Shown here: positions 11,402-22,570 of the stretch, in pieces
How the letters are laid out: every line of letters starts with the position of its first letter
How positions within the stretch are numbered: the first letter of the stretch is position 1
Origin: Dactylorhiza incarnata
Lineage: Eukaryota > Streptophyta > Magnoliopsida > Asparagales > Orchidaceae
Assembly (NCBI GenBank): GCA_033032865.1
Contig: JAWHQI010000166.1
Location: 2,356,001-2,420,000, forward strand
Length of the DNA stretch: 64,000 nucleotides
Direction: 5' to 3'
Position numbers and translations under genes: made by a program
The notes under the pieces: model-generated
The model's database searches: none
What the model was told of the DNA's origin: nothing
Seen by the model: only the letters and a program-made list of their open reading frames with translations

Positions 11402-13705
11402 TTAAGAACAATTTGATTGATTATGCCAACACTGTTTGGCAGTGTGGCCAATTTTATTACAAATATAACACCTGATTTTCTTTTGACTAAGGAAATTTGA
11501 GTTTAGAGAGGAATAGAGATGGTGATTAGGATAAAGGTTTTGAAAAGATTTTTGATTGGAATAGAAGTTTTGATCAGGATAACAATTTCGATCAGGATGA
11601 GAGGGTCCCGAATTGGGGTTAAGATGGAAGGTTTTTGGAGGATAGGTATTCAAGTTGCTCTGAGTTCGTATGCGTCGATATCCATTCGACGTATGTTGAT
11701 AGTTGCGTTGTATATTCGGCGCTTTCTTTAGATTCGTTGATCTGATATCGACGCATGGAAGAAGTTGCGTCGATTCGATGTCGACGTACTTGTATTCAAG
11801 CGTCGAGTTGAGGTCGAGGCATTTGAGCGATTGCGTCGAGTATAATTTGACGTACTGTCATTCATGCGTCGATATGAAGTCGACGCAATTGTGTCTTTAC
11901 AAATTTTATTTTTCCCTTTTTCTTATTTTATTTCTTTATGAGTTGTTTCTTTTGACTTAGTTGCCTTCTTAGAAGTAGTTTGAGAGTCTTCATCTGTATA
12001 GTATGATGTTTCATCAAAATGATTTATCTCATTGAGGGAGTCTTCTTCCTTATTTTGTGAGTCTTTTTCTTGGTCTATTGATTTAGTGGGTTTAGTGAAT
12101 TTTACAGGGCTCATCCAAGCAGGTTTGTTGGATGGAATTGGACTATCTGAGGGATCAGCTCCTAGCCCAAGATTTTTAAGTCTTTTTGTTTGTTTTTCTG
12201 TGATTTCTTTAAGTGTTTGGCCTCTCATTTTTATTGATTCTTCAAAAGCTTTTGCCTGAGATACCTTATCCTTAAGGAGCTGGTTTTCTATTCTAGCCCT
12301 TTCTATTTCCTTTTCTATGATGTTAGCCCTTAATTCATAGTTTTTAGAGCATGTAGCCTCTCTATTTCTCTAGTTTTTAATCATATTAATTTGTTCTTTT
12401 AGATCCTTAATTTCTTGCTTAGCTTTTAGTTGATCTAAACATAATCCTCTAAAGTTGTTTTTGAAATCATCACATGAGAAATCTATTTCATTAAAAATGC
12501 TTATCTCATCCTTATCCTCAGATTCATCTTTGAGAATAAGGCTATTTTCTCTTTCATCTTCAGATGATATGTTTTCTTCTGATCCTGTCTCACTCCATGA
12601 TTCAGCAACATCATCTTTCTTTGAGCATTCAAGAGCCATTAAGCATAGATCTTCTTGCTTAGACTCTTCATTGTCACTTTTAGAAGAGGAGCTGTCCTCA
12701 AAGTCTGTTCACTCCAGGCTTCTGCAATAAAGCCTCTTTCTTTCTTCTTCCCCTTTTTCTTGAGATCTTTCTTTTTCAGATCTTTCTTTGTCTCAGCATT
12801 TTCTGGACATTCTGGGGCAATATGTCCAGGTTTCCTGCAAGAATAACACACAATTTCTTTAGTGGGAGTTTTGTCATACCTTGGTTTTGACTCTCTCCTT
12901 CTAGATCCATCTGTCCTAGCCCATTTCTTGAATTTTCTAGCCATGAAACTGAATAGTTCTTCTTCAGTGACAGAGGTTCTTCCTTCTGTTGCTTTTAATG
13001 CAATGTTCCTGTCTTTTGAAGAGGTTGGATTATTTTCTCTTCTTTTCTTCTTTTCTCTGGTTTTCAGCAGTTGCTCATAGGATTTGAGTTTTCCTAAGAG
13101 AGCATCTGTTGAAATTTCCCTTTGTCCTCTTGTATCTCTTATTGCCCATATTCTTGAGTCCCATGAAGTTGGGAGACCCATTAACAGTTTGTCATTGATC
13201 TCTGTGAGAGAGATCTCTCTATCCAGGCCTCTTAATTGATTAATGATCAGACTGAATCTGTCATACATCTCAGAGATGCTTTCTTCCTTTTTCTTTTGGA
13301 AATGCTCATATTAAGAGATTGATAGAGCCTTCCTATCTTTTCTTTCATCAGCACTTCCTTCTACCATCTTTGTAAGAGCTTCCCAGATTTCTTTGGCTGA
13401 TTCACATTCAACAACCTTTTGAAAGATTTCATCTGAGAGGGTTGAGACCTGAATGTTCAAGCTTTTGCATCACATGTTCCTGCCTTCTTCTCTTCAGCTG
13501 TCCACTCAGCCTTTGGGACAAGTGTTTGAGTCACTTCACCACTTGAGTCTCTTCTATAGGGCTTGGGAGGACCTGTCAAGATAACATTAAACAATTCTTC
13601 ATCAATAGAATTCATATAAATCCTAATTCTTGTTTTCCAAACTGCAAACTTTTCAAGATTGCACATTGGTGGTCTGGTGGAAGCATAATCTTTGATTTGT
13701 GCCAT
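11402..13705 (-). pseudogene. gag: S1 gag, decayed
   Basis: The start ATG is at 13705 and the N-terminal part has the copia gag WKTRIRIYM-type helix. A frameshift near 13465, a TAA near 13313, a frameshift near 12640, a TAG at 12370 and further breaks interrupt it. Recognisable parts in order are the gag helical domain (13705-13080), a first zinc knuckle CYSCRKPGHIAPEC (near 12850), and a Lys-rich stretch. An acidic region and coiled coil (12639-11923) follow, and last a second zinc knuckle CYICNKIGHTAKQC (near 11430). Two knuckles flanking a coiled coil also describe the B element gag. Position 11660-11900, between coil and second knuckle, is packed with GTCGA dyads. Confidence 0.85.
11660..11900 (-). 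repeat. GTCGA dyad cluster inside S1 gag
   Basis: At least five inverted half-site pairs of the type TGCGTCGAT(5-6 nt)TCGACGYA, spaced roughly 45 bp apart; clear examples lie at 11668-11692 and 11868-11890. The same motif is in the S1 LTR and upstream of the accessory gene. Confidence 0.8.
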
Positions 13706-13726
13706 GTGAAAAGATATAGTTTTCAG

Positions 13727-13728
<2 letters not shown>

Positions 13729-13761
<33 letters not shown>
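13729..13761. repeat. (AT)n microsatellite
   Basis: About 16 AT dinucleotide units just upstream of the S1 gag start codon. Confidence 0.95.
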
Positions 13762-13763
<2 letters not shown>

Positions 13764-13810
13764 AGGTAGGATCTTTTTGATCAAGGAGTTAACCTTTTTA
13801 GATCAACCTC

Positions 13811-13822
13811 GCTTTGATACCA
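13811..13822 (-). promoter_or_regulatory. S1 primer-binding site (initiator tRNA-Met)
   Basis: Minus strand TGGTATCAAAGC, two bases from the LTR end, matching the 3' end of tRNA-iMet with one mismatch. Confidence 0.88.
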
Positions 13823-13824
13823 AT

Positions 13825-15145
13825 TGAAAGTGCACAGTTAACCTCACTAGAATTCTCTAGAGGGGGGGGGGGGGGTGAATAGAGATTAAAAATACTTTGT
13901 GCAATTATATATATATGTGTATAATAATCACAGATTTAAACTTCCCACACACCAACAAGAATTAAGCAAGCAAATAAGAAAAATAACAAGTAGAAAATCA
14001 CATCACAACACAAGAAAATATAGTGGTTCCCCAAACTTTGGGTAGTCCACTCTTCTACCCCCTTGGTAGGAATTCACTAACTTGCACTGAGTCTTTTGAT
14101 AAGGAGACTCTTAGAACCAGACTGAGTCTTTTGATAAGGAGACTCTTAGAACCAGTACAACTGAATTTTTTGAAGAGAGATTCTAAAAACTCTTTTACAC
14201 AGTTTGAAAATGAAGTAAGAAAGAAAAGAAGAAGTAGAACAAGTAGAAGAACAAGAAACAATATATGTAAGAAGGAATCTTCTTCCTAGCAAGAAGATTA
14301 GAAGCACAAGTATAGTGAATAGGATCTCTCTTCTATAGTGAGAAGGAGATGGTAAGCTTTTCTCTTTTTTTATGAGAGCTTTCAGAATTTGCAGCAGAAT
14401 GGCTTCAGAATAAGGAGAAGATGAAAGCTTGATTTTTGCTGCAGCACTATTTCTCAATTGTCTCTCTTTTCACTTGGGAGCTCTTCCTCTTTTTCAAAAT
14501 GAATATGGTGGATCACTTGTTCTATTCTATGCCGACCTCCTTCTTATTTATAGCTCTGTTTAAAATATATTGCTAAAGGAGAATAATCAATTAGCAGACA
14601 GAGAATTAAAAAGAGATAAAAGATTTCCATAATTAATATTTCTGTAGAAGGAAATGAATTCATCCTGATTTCAAATAATATCCATAATAGTCTTAATCAA
14701 ATTAGCCAAGAATCAAATAGAAGGAAAGGCTGATTCAGAATGGCTATAAAAGAATAATATCATTCCATATAAATCAGATCTACAGAAAGAAGGAAAGAGA
14801 TCTGGCGTGTTTTTGAATTTCTTCTAGATATCGACGTGCGTCGATTACTATTCGACGTAAGCATCGAATTCATCATGGCTGAACGTCGAGAGGAGAATAA
14901 GGAAGGAGCGTCGACTAAGGTGCGTCGACTTCACTAGATGCGTCGATTAGAAGTCAGAGTAACGTCGACATAGAATGCGTTGAATTCTTCTAAGAGTTAC
15001 TTTGACTCATTCTGAGAGAAACATCGAATGTATTTCGACGTTGCGTCGAATACTATTCGACGCATATTTACTTAGACTAATTTTTCATACTTAGAATTTA
15101 TATTCTTCTTAATTCTAGGGGTTAAGATAAATCATTTCCCCAACA
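13825..15145 (-). repeat. S1 5' LTR (1,321 bp)
   Basis: On the minus strand it opens TGTTGGGG and ends GCACTTTCA. U3 (15145-14553) contains GTCGA dyads at 14828-15065. TATAAATA lies at 14552-14545. R/U5 contains tandem hairpin units (14089-14145). A run of 14 C (minus strand) lies at 13862-13875 near the LTR end. Confidence 0.88.
14089..14145 (-). repeat. Tandem hairpin units in S1 LTR
   Basis: Two 35-bp direct repeats each contain GAGTCT paired with AGACTC (14089-14110 and 14124-14145) around a loop of about 10 nt. The S2 LTR has the same layout with different stem bases. Confidence 0.75.
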
Positions 15146-16575
15146 ACGCCGCCCTGGGCGCTTCTCGGCAAGTAGCCGAGCGTGCCTCCTGAGCAAGGCC
15201 GGGCACCGCCTGGCCCCATCGCCCCGGGCGCGGCTCAGCGAGCGGCCGAGCACCGCCCGGCCACGCCGCCCTGGGTGCTGCTCGGCAAGTGGTCGAGCAT
15301 GTCGCGCTGGCAAGGCCGAGCGTCACTCTGCGGGTGGCCCGGTCGCCGCTCGCCAAGTGGCCCGGGCGCCATCCGGTGCACGACCAAGCCTGCTGGACGG
15401 TCGCCGCCTGGCATGCGACCAAGCATGCCAGGTGGAACCTCAGGCGCACCCAAACCACCCAGTGCGACCCCATTGGCACCCCGATTGGTTGTGCACATGC
15501 CCGCAAAGCCGCCTCGATATGGTCTTTCTCTCAAAGTATTATTATTCTATTTTGGCAAGGAACGGGAAAATTACTAACCTCCGGCATGGTACAGTGCGTC
15601 GCACAAAGATGACCGTGATCGAAACTGCCGCAAAAAAATCAAAACTTCCGCACTCCTCCACACAGTGATCCGGACTTCGAAGGTTCAGGGGGTTTATGAT
15701 GTGCATCTGTAGATTTATAAGAGCTATTGGGGTGCGTTTAGAGGAGGCTCCACTAAAGAGAGGCGGAGTTAGTGGGGTCAAAATTCAACCCATGATCATA
15801 AGAGCTGAAAAACTCGTCGTGCACAACTCACGCTCTCTTAGCGCTATGCGCAGTCAAAACTACACCCCACTATTGGGATGGCGTCAGCCTGCACCACACT
15901 AGTGGGGTGCGGGTCGCGCACACCCCGTTAGTGGGGAGTGTGGCCAAGCCGCACCCAATGGGTGAGGCCAAGATGCAACCCCATGGGGTGCGGCCAAGCC
16001 GCAACCCTCATGCCGGGGTGCGTCCATTCCCCCCCGCCTTGCGGGGGAGGCGACCGAAGCCGCACCCCCTCGTCGGGTGCAGCCGGAGTTCACTTTCCCC
16101 TTTGGGAGCGCGACTTATCTTCTCCCGAGTTCATTGTGCGCTCAGAGCTCTCCCGAGTTCGTTGCACGCTCAGAGCACCCCCATGGTCGTTGCGCGCTCA
16201 GAACGCTCCTGTGTTCATTAAGCGCCCAGAGCGCTCCTGTGTTCATTAAGCGCCCAGAGCGCTCCCGTGTTCGTTGCGCGCCCAGAGCGCTCCTGTGTTT
16301 GTTGTGTGCCCAGAACGCTTCCGCACACACTCAGAATGCTTCCACGTTCCCGCGCGCAATTAACCTTTCATAATTTCTCAGATTGTAGATATCGTTCATC
16401 ACCTTCAACGAAGATGCCTGAACTGCCTGACCTATCCGAACTGCCCGAGGGGCGAAATGGTCATTTACGAAAAATGGCAATCAGTGTGCTCCGAATCGGC
16501 AATGGTGATTAGCCCGTCAGGTGGTTACAGTGGTTACGATAGCAAAATTATCGGGCTACCCCCAGCCAAAGCCAC
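15146..16575. other. Unassigned repeat-rich DNA between S1 and F
   Basis: No supported gene. 15146-15420 is very GC-rich and made of imperfect repeats of CTCGGCAAGTGGCCGAGC-type dyads, which look like U3 of a further LTR family. 15530-15780 is unremarkable. 15890-16080 repeats GTGGGGTGCGGCC-type segments. 16120-16336 is a minisatellite. The ORFs here are overlapping and frame-ambiguous, as expected from GC-rich repeats. Confidence 0.6.
16120..16336. repeat. 28-bp minisatellite, ~7.7 copies
   Basis: Units begin at 16120, 16148, 16176, 16204, 16232, 16260, 16288 and 16316 (partial). The unit is close to CGCTCCTGTGTTCATTAAGC followed by GCCCAGAG. Units 4 and 5 are identical. The period is not a multiple of three, so it is not protein-coding. 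Confidence 0.93.
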
Positions 16576-17241
16576 TGTGAGAACTTGAAAATAACAGAAT
16601 TTTTATTTCCAAAAAATCTAAGTATTATAAGAGTATTGCCTCCTTTATATATACTAAGAGGGAAAGAGGAAAATACAAATACACAATGTGGGACTAAATA
16701 CAAGTATAATACACAAAGCAAGCTGGGCGGTCAGGCGGTCCGAGAGAACAAGACCGCAGTGACCTCGGCGGTCTGGAGAGAATACGGGCGGTCGCACGAC
16801 AGGAGGAAGGCCGTGTGACAGAGAAGGCCAACAGATTGTGAGACCGCTCTGGCGAACACTCCCCCATAAAGGAGATGCCGGGGGTACCAGACGGCTTCCC
16901 TTCATATGAAGCGATCTGGTATACCTGAGGAGAAGCGGCAGTCTGATTCTGGGAGACCGCACAGACCGCAGTTATCAGACTATTATTTGATTGAGCTGGG
17001 GACCGCTGATCTTCATACAATGCGATCTCGCACTTCTGAGGAGAAGGCGTGGTATGATGCTGGGGGACCACACAGACCGCAGTTATCAGATCGTTATTTG
17101 ATGGAGCTGGAGACCGCTGATCTTCATACGGCGCGATCTCACACATCTGAGGAGAAGTCACGGTCTGATTCTGGGAGACCGCACAGACCGCTGACTCGAG
17201 ACCGCGCGGCTTCAACTCTTTGAGATCACATGGCTTCAACA
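16576..17241 (-). repeat. F 3' LTR (666 bp)
   Basis: Minus strand opens TGTTGAAGCC and ends TTCTCACA. GCGGTC/GACCGC half-sites are dense at 16725-17220, upstream of a TATATATAAAG box near 16643-16653. Two and a half 111-bp tandem repeats occupy 16901-17190. Confidence 0.85.
16901..17190 (-). repeat. 111-bp tandem repeat in F LTR U3
   Basis: Equivalent points TTCATAT/TTCATAC occur at 16901, 17012 and 17123. Each unit holds paired GACCGC sites. Confidence 0.85.
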
Positions 17242-17256
17242 CTCCCCCACAAGATG
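17242..17256 (-). promoter_or_regulatory. F polypurine tract
   Basis: Minus strand TCTTGTGGGGGAG directly precedes the TG of the 3' LTR. Confidence 0.8.
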
Positions 17257-17277
17257 GAGCATATATATCAATCATGC

Positions 17278-18846
17278 CTAGCTTGTTGCACACATCAGAG
17301 AAGGATGAAGATATGGGTTTGGTGAAGATATCAGCCAGCTCTTTATCCGAAGTAACGAGGGAGTGCAGATTTGTTTCTTCAAGATTTCTTCCCTGATGAA
17401 ATGATAGTGCACTTCAATGTGTTTGATTCTCTCATGAAAGACTGGGTTTTGAGATATATAGATTGCAACTTTACTGTTATAGAACATTGGCAAGGGATGG
17501 TTGTAAACTTCTACAAAATCTAGAAGGAGAGTTTGTAACCACATCAATTCACATGTAGTTTGGGCCATGCTCCTGTACTCGGCCTCAGCACTTGATCTGG
17601 TTACTACTGCTTATTTCTTGCTCTTCCAGCTCACAAGATTTCCTCCCAGGAATGTACAGAACCCAGACGTGGGTTTTCTGTCTCCTTTATCATCAGCGTG
17701 ACTAGCATCTGAGTAGGCTTCTATCTTGAGATGGTTGTTTCTTTGGAATAGAAGTCCCTTTCTTGGAGATCCCTTAACATATTCCAATATCTTTAGAGCA
17801 GCCTGAAGATGACATTCCCTTGGGGTTTGCATGAATTGGCTGACCTTCCCAACGACATAACAAATATCAGGTCTTGTTACAGTTAGGTAGATGAGCTTGC
17901 CTACAAGACGACAATATCTAGTACTATCAGGTAGAGGTGGAGAGTCGTCATTCTTGAGTTTGTCATCTCCTATTGCCATTGGATACTTAGCAGGTTTAGC
18001 ACCAAGAAGACCTGTTTCCTTCAGAAGATCAATAGAAAACTTACGTTGTGAGAGGACAACAGAGCTATGCTTTCTTGAGATCTCAATGCCCAAAAAATAC
18101 TTTGGAGTCCCCATGCCTTTTGTTACAAAGTGTTGAAGAAGATGTTTCTTTGTAAGGGTGATACCTTAAATATCATTACCAGTGAGAAGGATGTCATCAA
18201 CGTAGACAGCCAGAACTACTATTCCATGAGAGGTCTTGCGAATGAAGAGAGAGTGATCTTCAGAGCTGCGGACAAATCCAATTACCTTGATTACTTCGTT
18301 AAACTTTTCAAACCAGGCACGAGGAATTTGCTTGAGACCATAGATAGCCTTCTTTAGCTTACATACACGAGTCTCCCCCGGAGCAACATACCCTGGAGGT
18401 TGCTCCATGAAAACTACCTCTTGAAGATCACCATAAAGAAAGGCATTCTTGACGTCCAATTGAGAGAGTTGCCACCCTTTGTTGACGGCCACAGAGAAGA
18501 GGACCCTGATGGTTGTAAGACGATCAACAAGGGAGAAGGTGTCAAAGAAGTCAACTCCATATGTCTGAGTAAAACCTTTGGCAACCAAGCGAGCCTTGTA
18601 TCGGTCGACAGAGCCATCGACACAGTATTTGATCACAAAGACCCATCTACATCCAACAACATCTACCCCAAGAGGTGGAGGAACAAGCGTCCACGTGCCA
18701 CGGTCCCGAAGAGTGGTTATTTCATCATCCATGTCTGCCTTCCACTGTGGGATAGTAAGAGCATCCTGATAAATAGCTGGAATGACAGTATCTAAAATAG
18801 CAATAGCAAACGCCCTAGCAGAGGGGGTGAGTTGAGCATAGGTCAC
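17278..18846 (-). pseudogene. pol: F pol C-terminal part: reverse transcriptase and RNase H
   Basis: Three segments (18846-18166, 18114-17611, 17568-17278) share one frame and are separated by TAA codons at 18166 and 17611. The reverse transcriptase has YVDD at 18204-18193 with LVAKGFTQ and YGLKQ motifs. The connection and RNase H follow (SDASHADD, then KHIEVHYHFIREE). After the last segment the frame shifts, and the usual IFTKP end is found out of frame. Both TAA codons could arise from CAA by a single C-to-T change. Confidence 0.9.
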
Positions 18847-19125
18847 AACATCATGAATAGAATGTTGCGTACACGAGCAAACTCCCTTTCGAAGGGCAAT
18901 AGGGAGGTCTTCAGTGGTGATTGTATTAGCAGGAGAGTCATCATCAGAAGAAGATAGTGCTGTCCCAAGAGTTGGGAGAGGAAGCCCCGTAGTGGGACGA
19001 CCAATGGTAGGAGACTCTGTAGATGGTGGAGTGAAAGGAAGAGGTGATGGAGTTAGGAGAGGAGGTGTTGTCGGTGGGGAGTGAATGAGAGGAGGTGTTG
19101 GATGAGTTGCAGGAGGTAGAGAGGT

Positions 19126-20645
19126 TTAAGAGTGAGAAAAGTATGGTATATTCTCAAAGAAGGTGACATCAGCGGAAACATATTGTTTGCGAAGAAGAGG
19201 ATCATAACATCGATAACCTTTTTGAGTAGGAGAGTAACCAACAAAGATAAACTTAACTGCCCGAGGGGAGTGTTTGTCATGACCTGGTGAAGGAGTGTGG
19301 ACAAACGCAGTACAACCGAAGACTTTGAGAGGTAACGAGAAAGGTTGCAAGGTAGGATATAGAAGAGAAAAGGGTGTGGAGCCTTGAAGAAGGGTGGAGG
19401 GAATGCGGTTAATGAGATAGCAGGAGACGAGGATGGCATGACCCCAATAGGTTTTGGGCATATTCATCTGGAAGAGTAAGGTGCGAGTCATGTCGAGGAG
19501 ATGACGATTCTTACGTTCCGCTATCCCATTTTGTTGAGAAGTATAAGGACAACTAGTTTGATGTATAATGCCATGATTCATGCAAAACTCAGAAAAATAA
19601 TGAGAGACATATTCTTTAGAATTATCAGTGTGAATAGCTTTGATAGACACTCCAAATTGAGTGGAAATTTCATTATAGAAGGCTGAGAAAACAGTAAACA
19701 GTTCAGAGCGTTCTTTTAAAAGATACACCCAAGTACATCGAGAAAAGTCATCAATAAAGTAACAAAATACAAACTACTTCCACCCACTGTCTTGGTAGGG
19801 GAAGGACCCCAGATATCAGAGTGAACTAGATCAAAGGGACGAGTCGAGCTACGTCCATGTTTGGCAGGATAGGAAGCCCGATGGTGCTTTCCTAGTTGAC
19901 AAGCTTCACAATTGAGAGGAGAGGTATCGTTGGTGAGGTGAGGTAGAAGTTGATATAGCAGCCGAGGTGGAGGGTGACCAAGATGGAGGTGCCATTGATG
20001 GAGAGAATCAGAGGCTGTGGAAGAAGAATGAGCAGCAAGAACATCAAGGAAGTAGAGGCCTCCACTCTCAGTCTCAGTAGCAACTGTCTCCTTCGTGTGC
20101 AGATCCTGAAAATAACAGTTAGTCGGAGTAAATATAATAGAACATTGTAACTGTTGAGAGAGAGCCTTGACTAATAGTAAGTTGCAAGGAAATGTAGGCA
20201 CATAAAGAGTGTTCTTAAGAGAGATAGCCGGAGTGACTTGAACTATTCCAGTCCCACACACGTGTGAGGGAGAACCATCTGCTGTTAGAACTAGGGGAAA
20301 ATTCGTGTGTTTCAGTAACTGTGAGAATAAGTGAGGGTTCCCTGTCATATGATTTGTTGTTCCAGAATCAATAAGCCACATACCTTCAGTAACCATCTGC
20401 ACGCTACCTGAGGAGGTAGCAACAGAAGCAGACGATTGTGTAGTACCAGGATGAGAAGTCGCAGCCGCGGGGCGAAGGTGAGGATGCTTGAGATAGCAGC
20501 GATCAATAATGTGACCCTTCCTACCACAATGAGAACAGATGTACCGAGGAGGTCCACGGCCCCCAATAGATCCGCCACGGCCACCAGGGTGACCACGATC
20601 AGCCCGGTGAGCAAAGCTCCCTGGAGGAGGAGGAGAGGATAACAA
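19126..20645 (-). pseudogene. pol: F pol N-terminal part: zinc knuckle, protease, integrase
   Basis: 20645-19716 encodes a CCHC knuckle CSHCGRKGHIIDRC, the protease motif LIDSGTTNHMTG, a GAG-pre-integrase HHCC domain (HLHLGH, CEACQLGKH) and the first integrase Asp (HSDIWGP). A frameshift near 19720 moves to 19728-19126. That segment carries the second Asp (HTDNSKEY) and the catalytic Glu (QQNGIAERK). A TAA at 19126 precedes an open Pro/Ser/Thr-rich linker to the reverse transcriptase. Confidence 0.9.
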
Positions 20646-20789
20646 GGGTCATTGGAGAAGGGAGGTAATGACAAAAACCCAAGCAGCGATGGCAACAAGG
20701 GTTGGAGAGTCAGCTTCCCCAAGAATTGTTGTCGGATAATATCATAGGACTCAGGAAGACAGAGAAGGTTGTTGGGAATCTTGCCCACA
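20646..20789 (-). pseudogene. gag: F gag C-terminal remnant
   Basis: Frame-shifted relative to pol. It contains a LPESYDIIRQQ-like segment typical of the end of the copia gag helical domain, then stops where element C begins. Confidence 0.6.
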
Positions 20790-22480
20790 TGATTCCTGAT
20801 TTGAAGAAGTCACCAAGTCAAGAAAACTTCACTTTGTATTTGATCACTTCTCTAGCTTATAAATCTCAGGAATTCAGTAGAACAAAATTTGTCGAACGCA
20901 GAAGGAAGTTCATCGAACTCAGAAGGAAGATCGTCGAACACTGAGACTTGGCGAGTTAGTCAAACGCTGAGACTTGGCAAGATCGTTGAACGCTGAGACG
21001 GGATAGAAGAATGAAGCTTGTCGAACGAAGATTGCCGTTTGTCGAACGCAGAGAAAAATGAAGACAAAAGGAAGAAATGTCATCCAGAAGACGTAGTATC
21101 GTCGACTTCACCAAAGTGGCCTTGTCTTCGAGAAGAACAGACATCATCGTGAAGAAGCCTTGTCGCTGAAAAGGCTAAGTATTACTGATGGAGTCGAACA
21201 TCATCATAAAGAAGGCATGCCATCGAAAGAACAAGGTGATTACGACGACACAGTCAGAGATAGCATATCAAGAAGCGCCATAATGTCTCGTATCGTCGAG
21301 ATAACTGCATCAGAGGCAGAAGCTAGAAGAATTGAAAGGTCTACCTAAGTTCAAGACATCTACAAAGTCCTGTCATTGAGATATTGTCCATGTCGTCGTA
21401 ACATTGGAAATATCGTTGAGACGGATTCAAATATTGTGGACGCGCTGTCAGCATTTAATGTCGCCGCCTGATTGTCCAATCAGCGCGTGCTCTTAAGGAA
21501 AGGAGCATCTAACGCTTAAGGAAATTTTTTAGAGACCGTTGGGGACCTCGCACTCTTATAAAAGAGTTAAGAGGATGCCCTAGAAAAAGAAAAAATAGTG
21601 AGAAAAGAAAAATGAAAAAGAATCCCCCGCTACACTTCAATAGAGCAATTTTCTCGGCGGAGAAGAAGAAGTTGAAGTAGAGAACAAGCATCAAGTGTTC
21701 TCTGAAGAATCAGTCATCTCCATTGACTGAAAAGTAGTCGATCAACACCAGGCAAGAGAAGAGGAGGCTGAAGAAGATCCAGTGCTAAAATTCCAAATCA
21801 AGAAGCATCTTCTTCAACCTAAAGAAGCCGATCTTCGTCAGGCTAAAGTTGCCGATCTTCATCCGGCAGAAGAAGCAGTTCTTTTTACTGTAATTTCTTG
21901 TAAGGCTTGCGGGCCTATTTGTATAGCTTGAGGGCTGGAGAGCTGTGAGGCTTGAGGGCCAGGGCAGTGGACTTGCGGGTCCGACACAGTCTAGCTTGAG
22001 GGCTGGAGAGCTATGAGGCTTGAGGGCCAGAGCAGTGGACTTGCGGGTCCAATCTTGTCGAGCTTGAGGGCTCAGGCGCAGTAGGGGCTTGTGGGCCTAG
22101 GCTGTAGGCACAAGACTTGCGGGTCTGTGTTGTGTAGGGCTTGAGGGCCTGAGTGTCGAGCTTGCGGGCTCGGGGGCAGTAGGGGCTTGCGGGCCTAGGC
22201 TGTTGGACTTGCGGGTCCGTGGTGTAAGGCTTGAGGGCCTGAAGGTTTTGGCGGTGTTTGCCGAGCCTAGCACACTTCTAGGTAGGCACAGAGGGAAAGA
22301 GGACTACTCAAGACACCCGGTCTTGAGGAACCTCTATACATCTTTGTGTGCTTTTCTGTGTTGTGCTTTCTACTTTATAGATCTATTAACCAGAAATAAA
22401 GAACACCAAAAAGGGGATAATAATTTGAAAAACCTATTCACCCCACCTCTAGGTGATAAGTTGACACCCAATAAACAACA
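20790..22480 (+). repeat. C 5' LTR (~1.69 kb, left edge inferred)
   Basis: It ends AAACAACA two bases before the PBS. TATAAAAG lies at 21557-21564. U3 holds repeated GTCGAACGCAGA/CGTTGAACGCTGAGAC elements (20888-21050). The transcribed part holds the hairpin array at 21903-22237. No partner LTR was found. Confidence 0.65.
21903..22237 (+). repeat. Array of ~15 mini-hairpins in C LTR
   Basis: Each unit is a 3-5 bp stem closing the loop TTG(C/A/T)GG. Stems vary but stay paired: AGGC/GCCT (21903), GGAC/GTCC (21970, 22037, 22205), GAGC/GCTC (22060), AGAC/GTCT (22114), CGAGC/GCTCG (22157). Two 68-bp direct repeats carry several units each. Confidence 0.85.
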
Positions 22481-22482
22481 AG

Positions 22483-22494
22483 TGGTATCAAAGC
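22483..22494 (+). promoter_or_regulatory. C primer-binding site (initiator tRNA-Met)
   Basis: TGGTATCAAAGC two bases after the LTR end, identical to the S1 site. Confidence 0.88.
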
Positions 22495-22570
22495 GAGGTT
22501 GTTAAAAGAAAATCTTAACAGCTTGAACAGATCTGCCATTGGGTGTCCAAGTATCACAGGCTTCACAGCT

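Larger units (their letters stand above)
9548..15145 (-). mobile_element. S1: copia-type element with gag and accessory gene but no pol
   Basis: Read on the minus strand: 5' LTR 15145-13825, initiator tRNA-Met PBS, decayed gag with two zinc knuckles, an internal promoter region, then a spliced accessory gene cut by G1 at 9547. No protease, integrase, reverse transcriptase or RNase H sequence occurs between gag and the accessory gene. It was therefore probably non-autonomous, or its pol lay beyond the G1 insertion. LTR and accessory gene are related to S2. Confidence 0.85.
16576..20789 (-). mobile_element. F: Ty1/copia element, 5' end missing
   Basis: Minus strand order: gag remnant, zinc knuckle, protease, integrase, reverse transcriptase, RNase H, PPT, 3' LTR. 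The 5' LTR and most of gag are absent because sequence changes to element C at about 20790. At least three in-frame stops and two frameshifts show it is dead. The Ale/Retrofit-like feel of the reverse transcriptase is a low-confidence lineage guess. Confidence 0.9.

Noticed and set aside
15122..15668. Several overlapping ORFs of 60-131 codons on both strands
   Set aside because: They are produced by GC-rich repeats with few stop codons in any frame; no domain, no consistent start, no conserved motif.
15899..16512. ORFs over the 28-bp minisatellite
   Set aside because: The repeat period is not a multiple of three, so successive units are read in different frames.
16576..17241. Solo LTR
   Set aside because: A polypurine tract and RNase H coding sequence directly adjoin it, so it is the 3' LTR of F.
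21903..22237. CRISPR-like repeat array
   Set aside because: The repeats are short variable hairpins without spacers of constant length, in a plant LTR.
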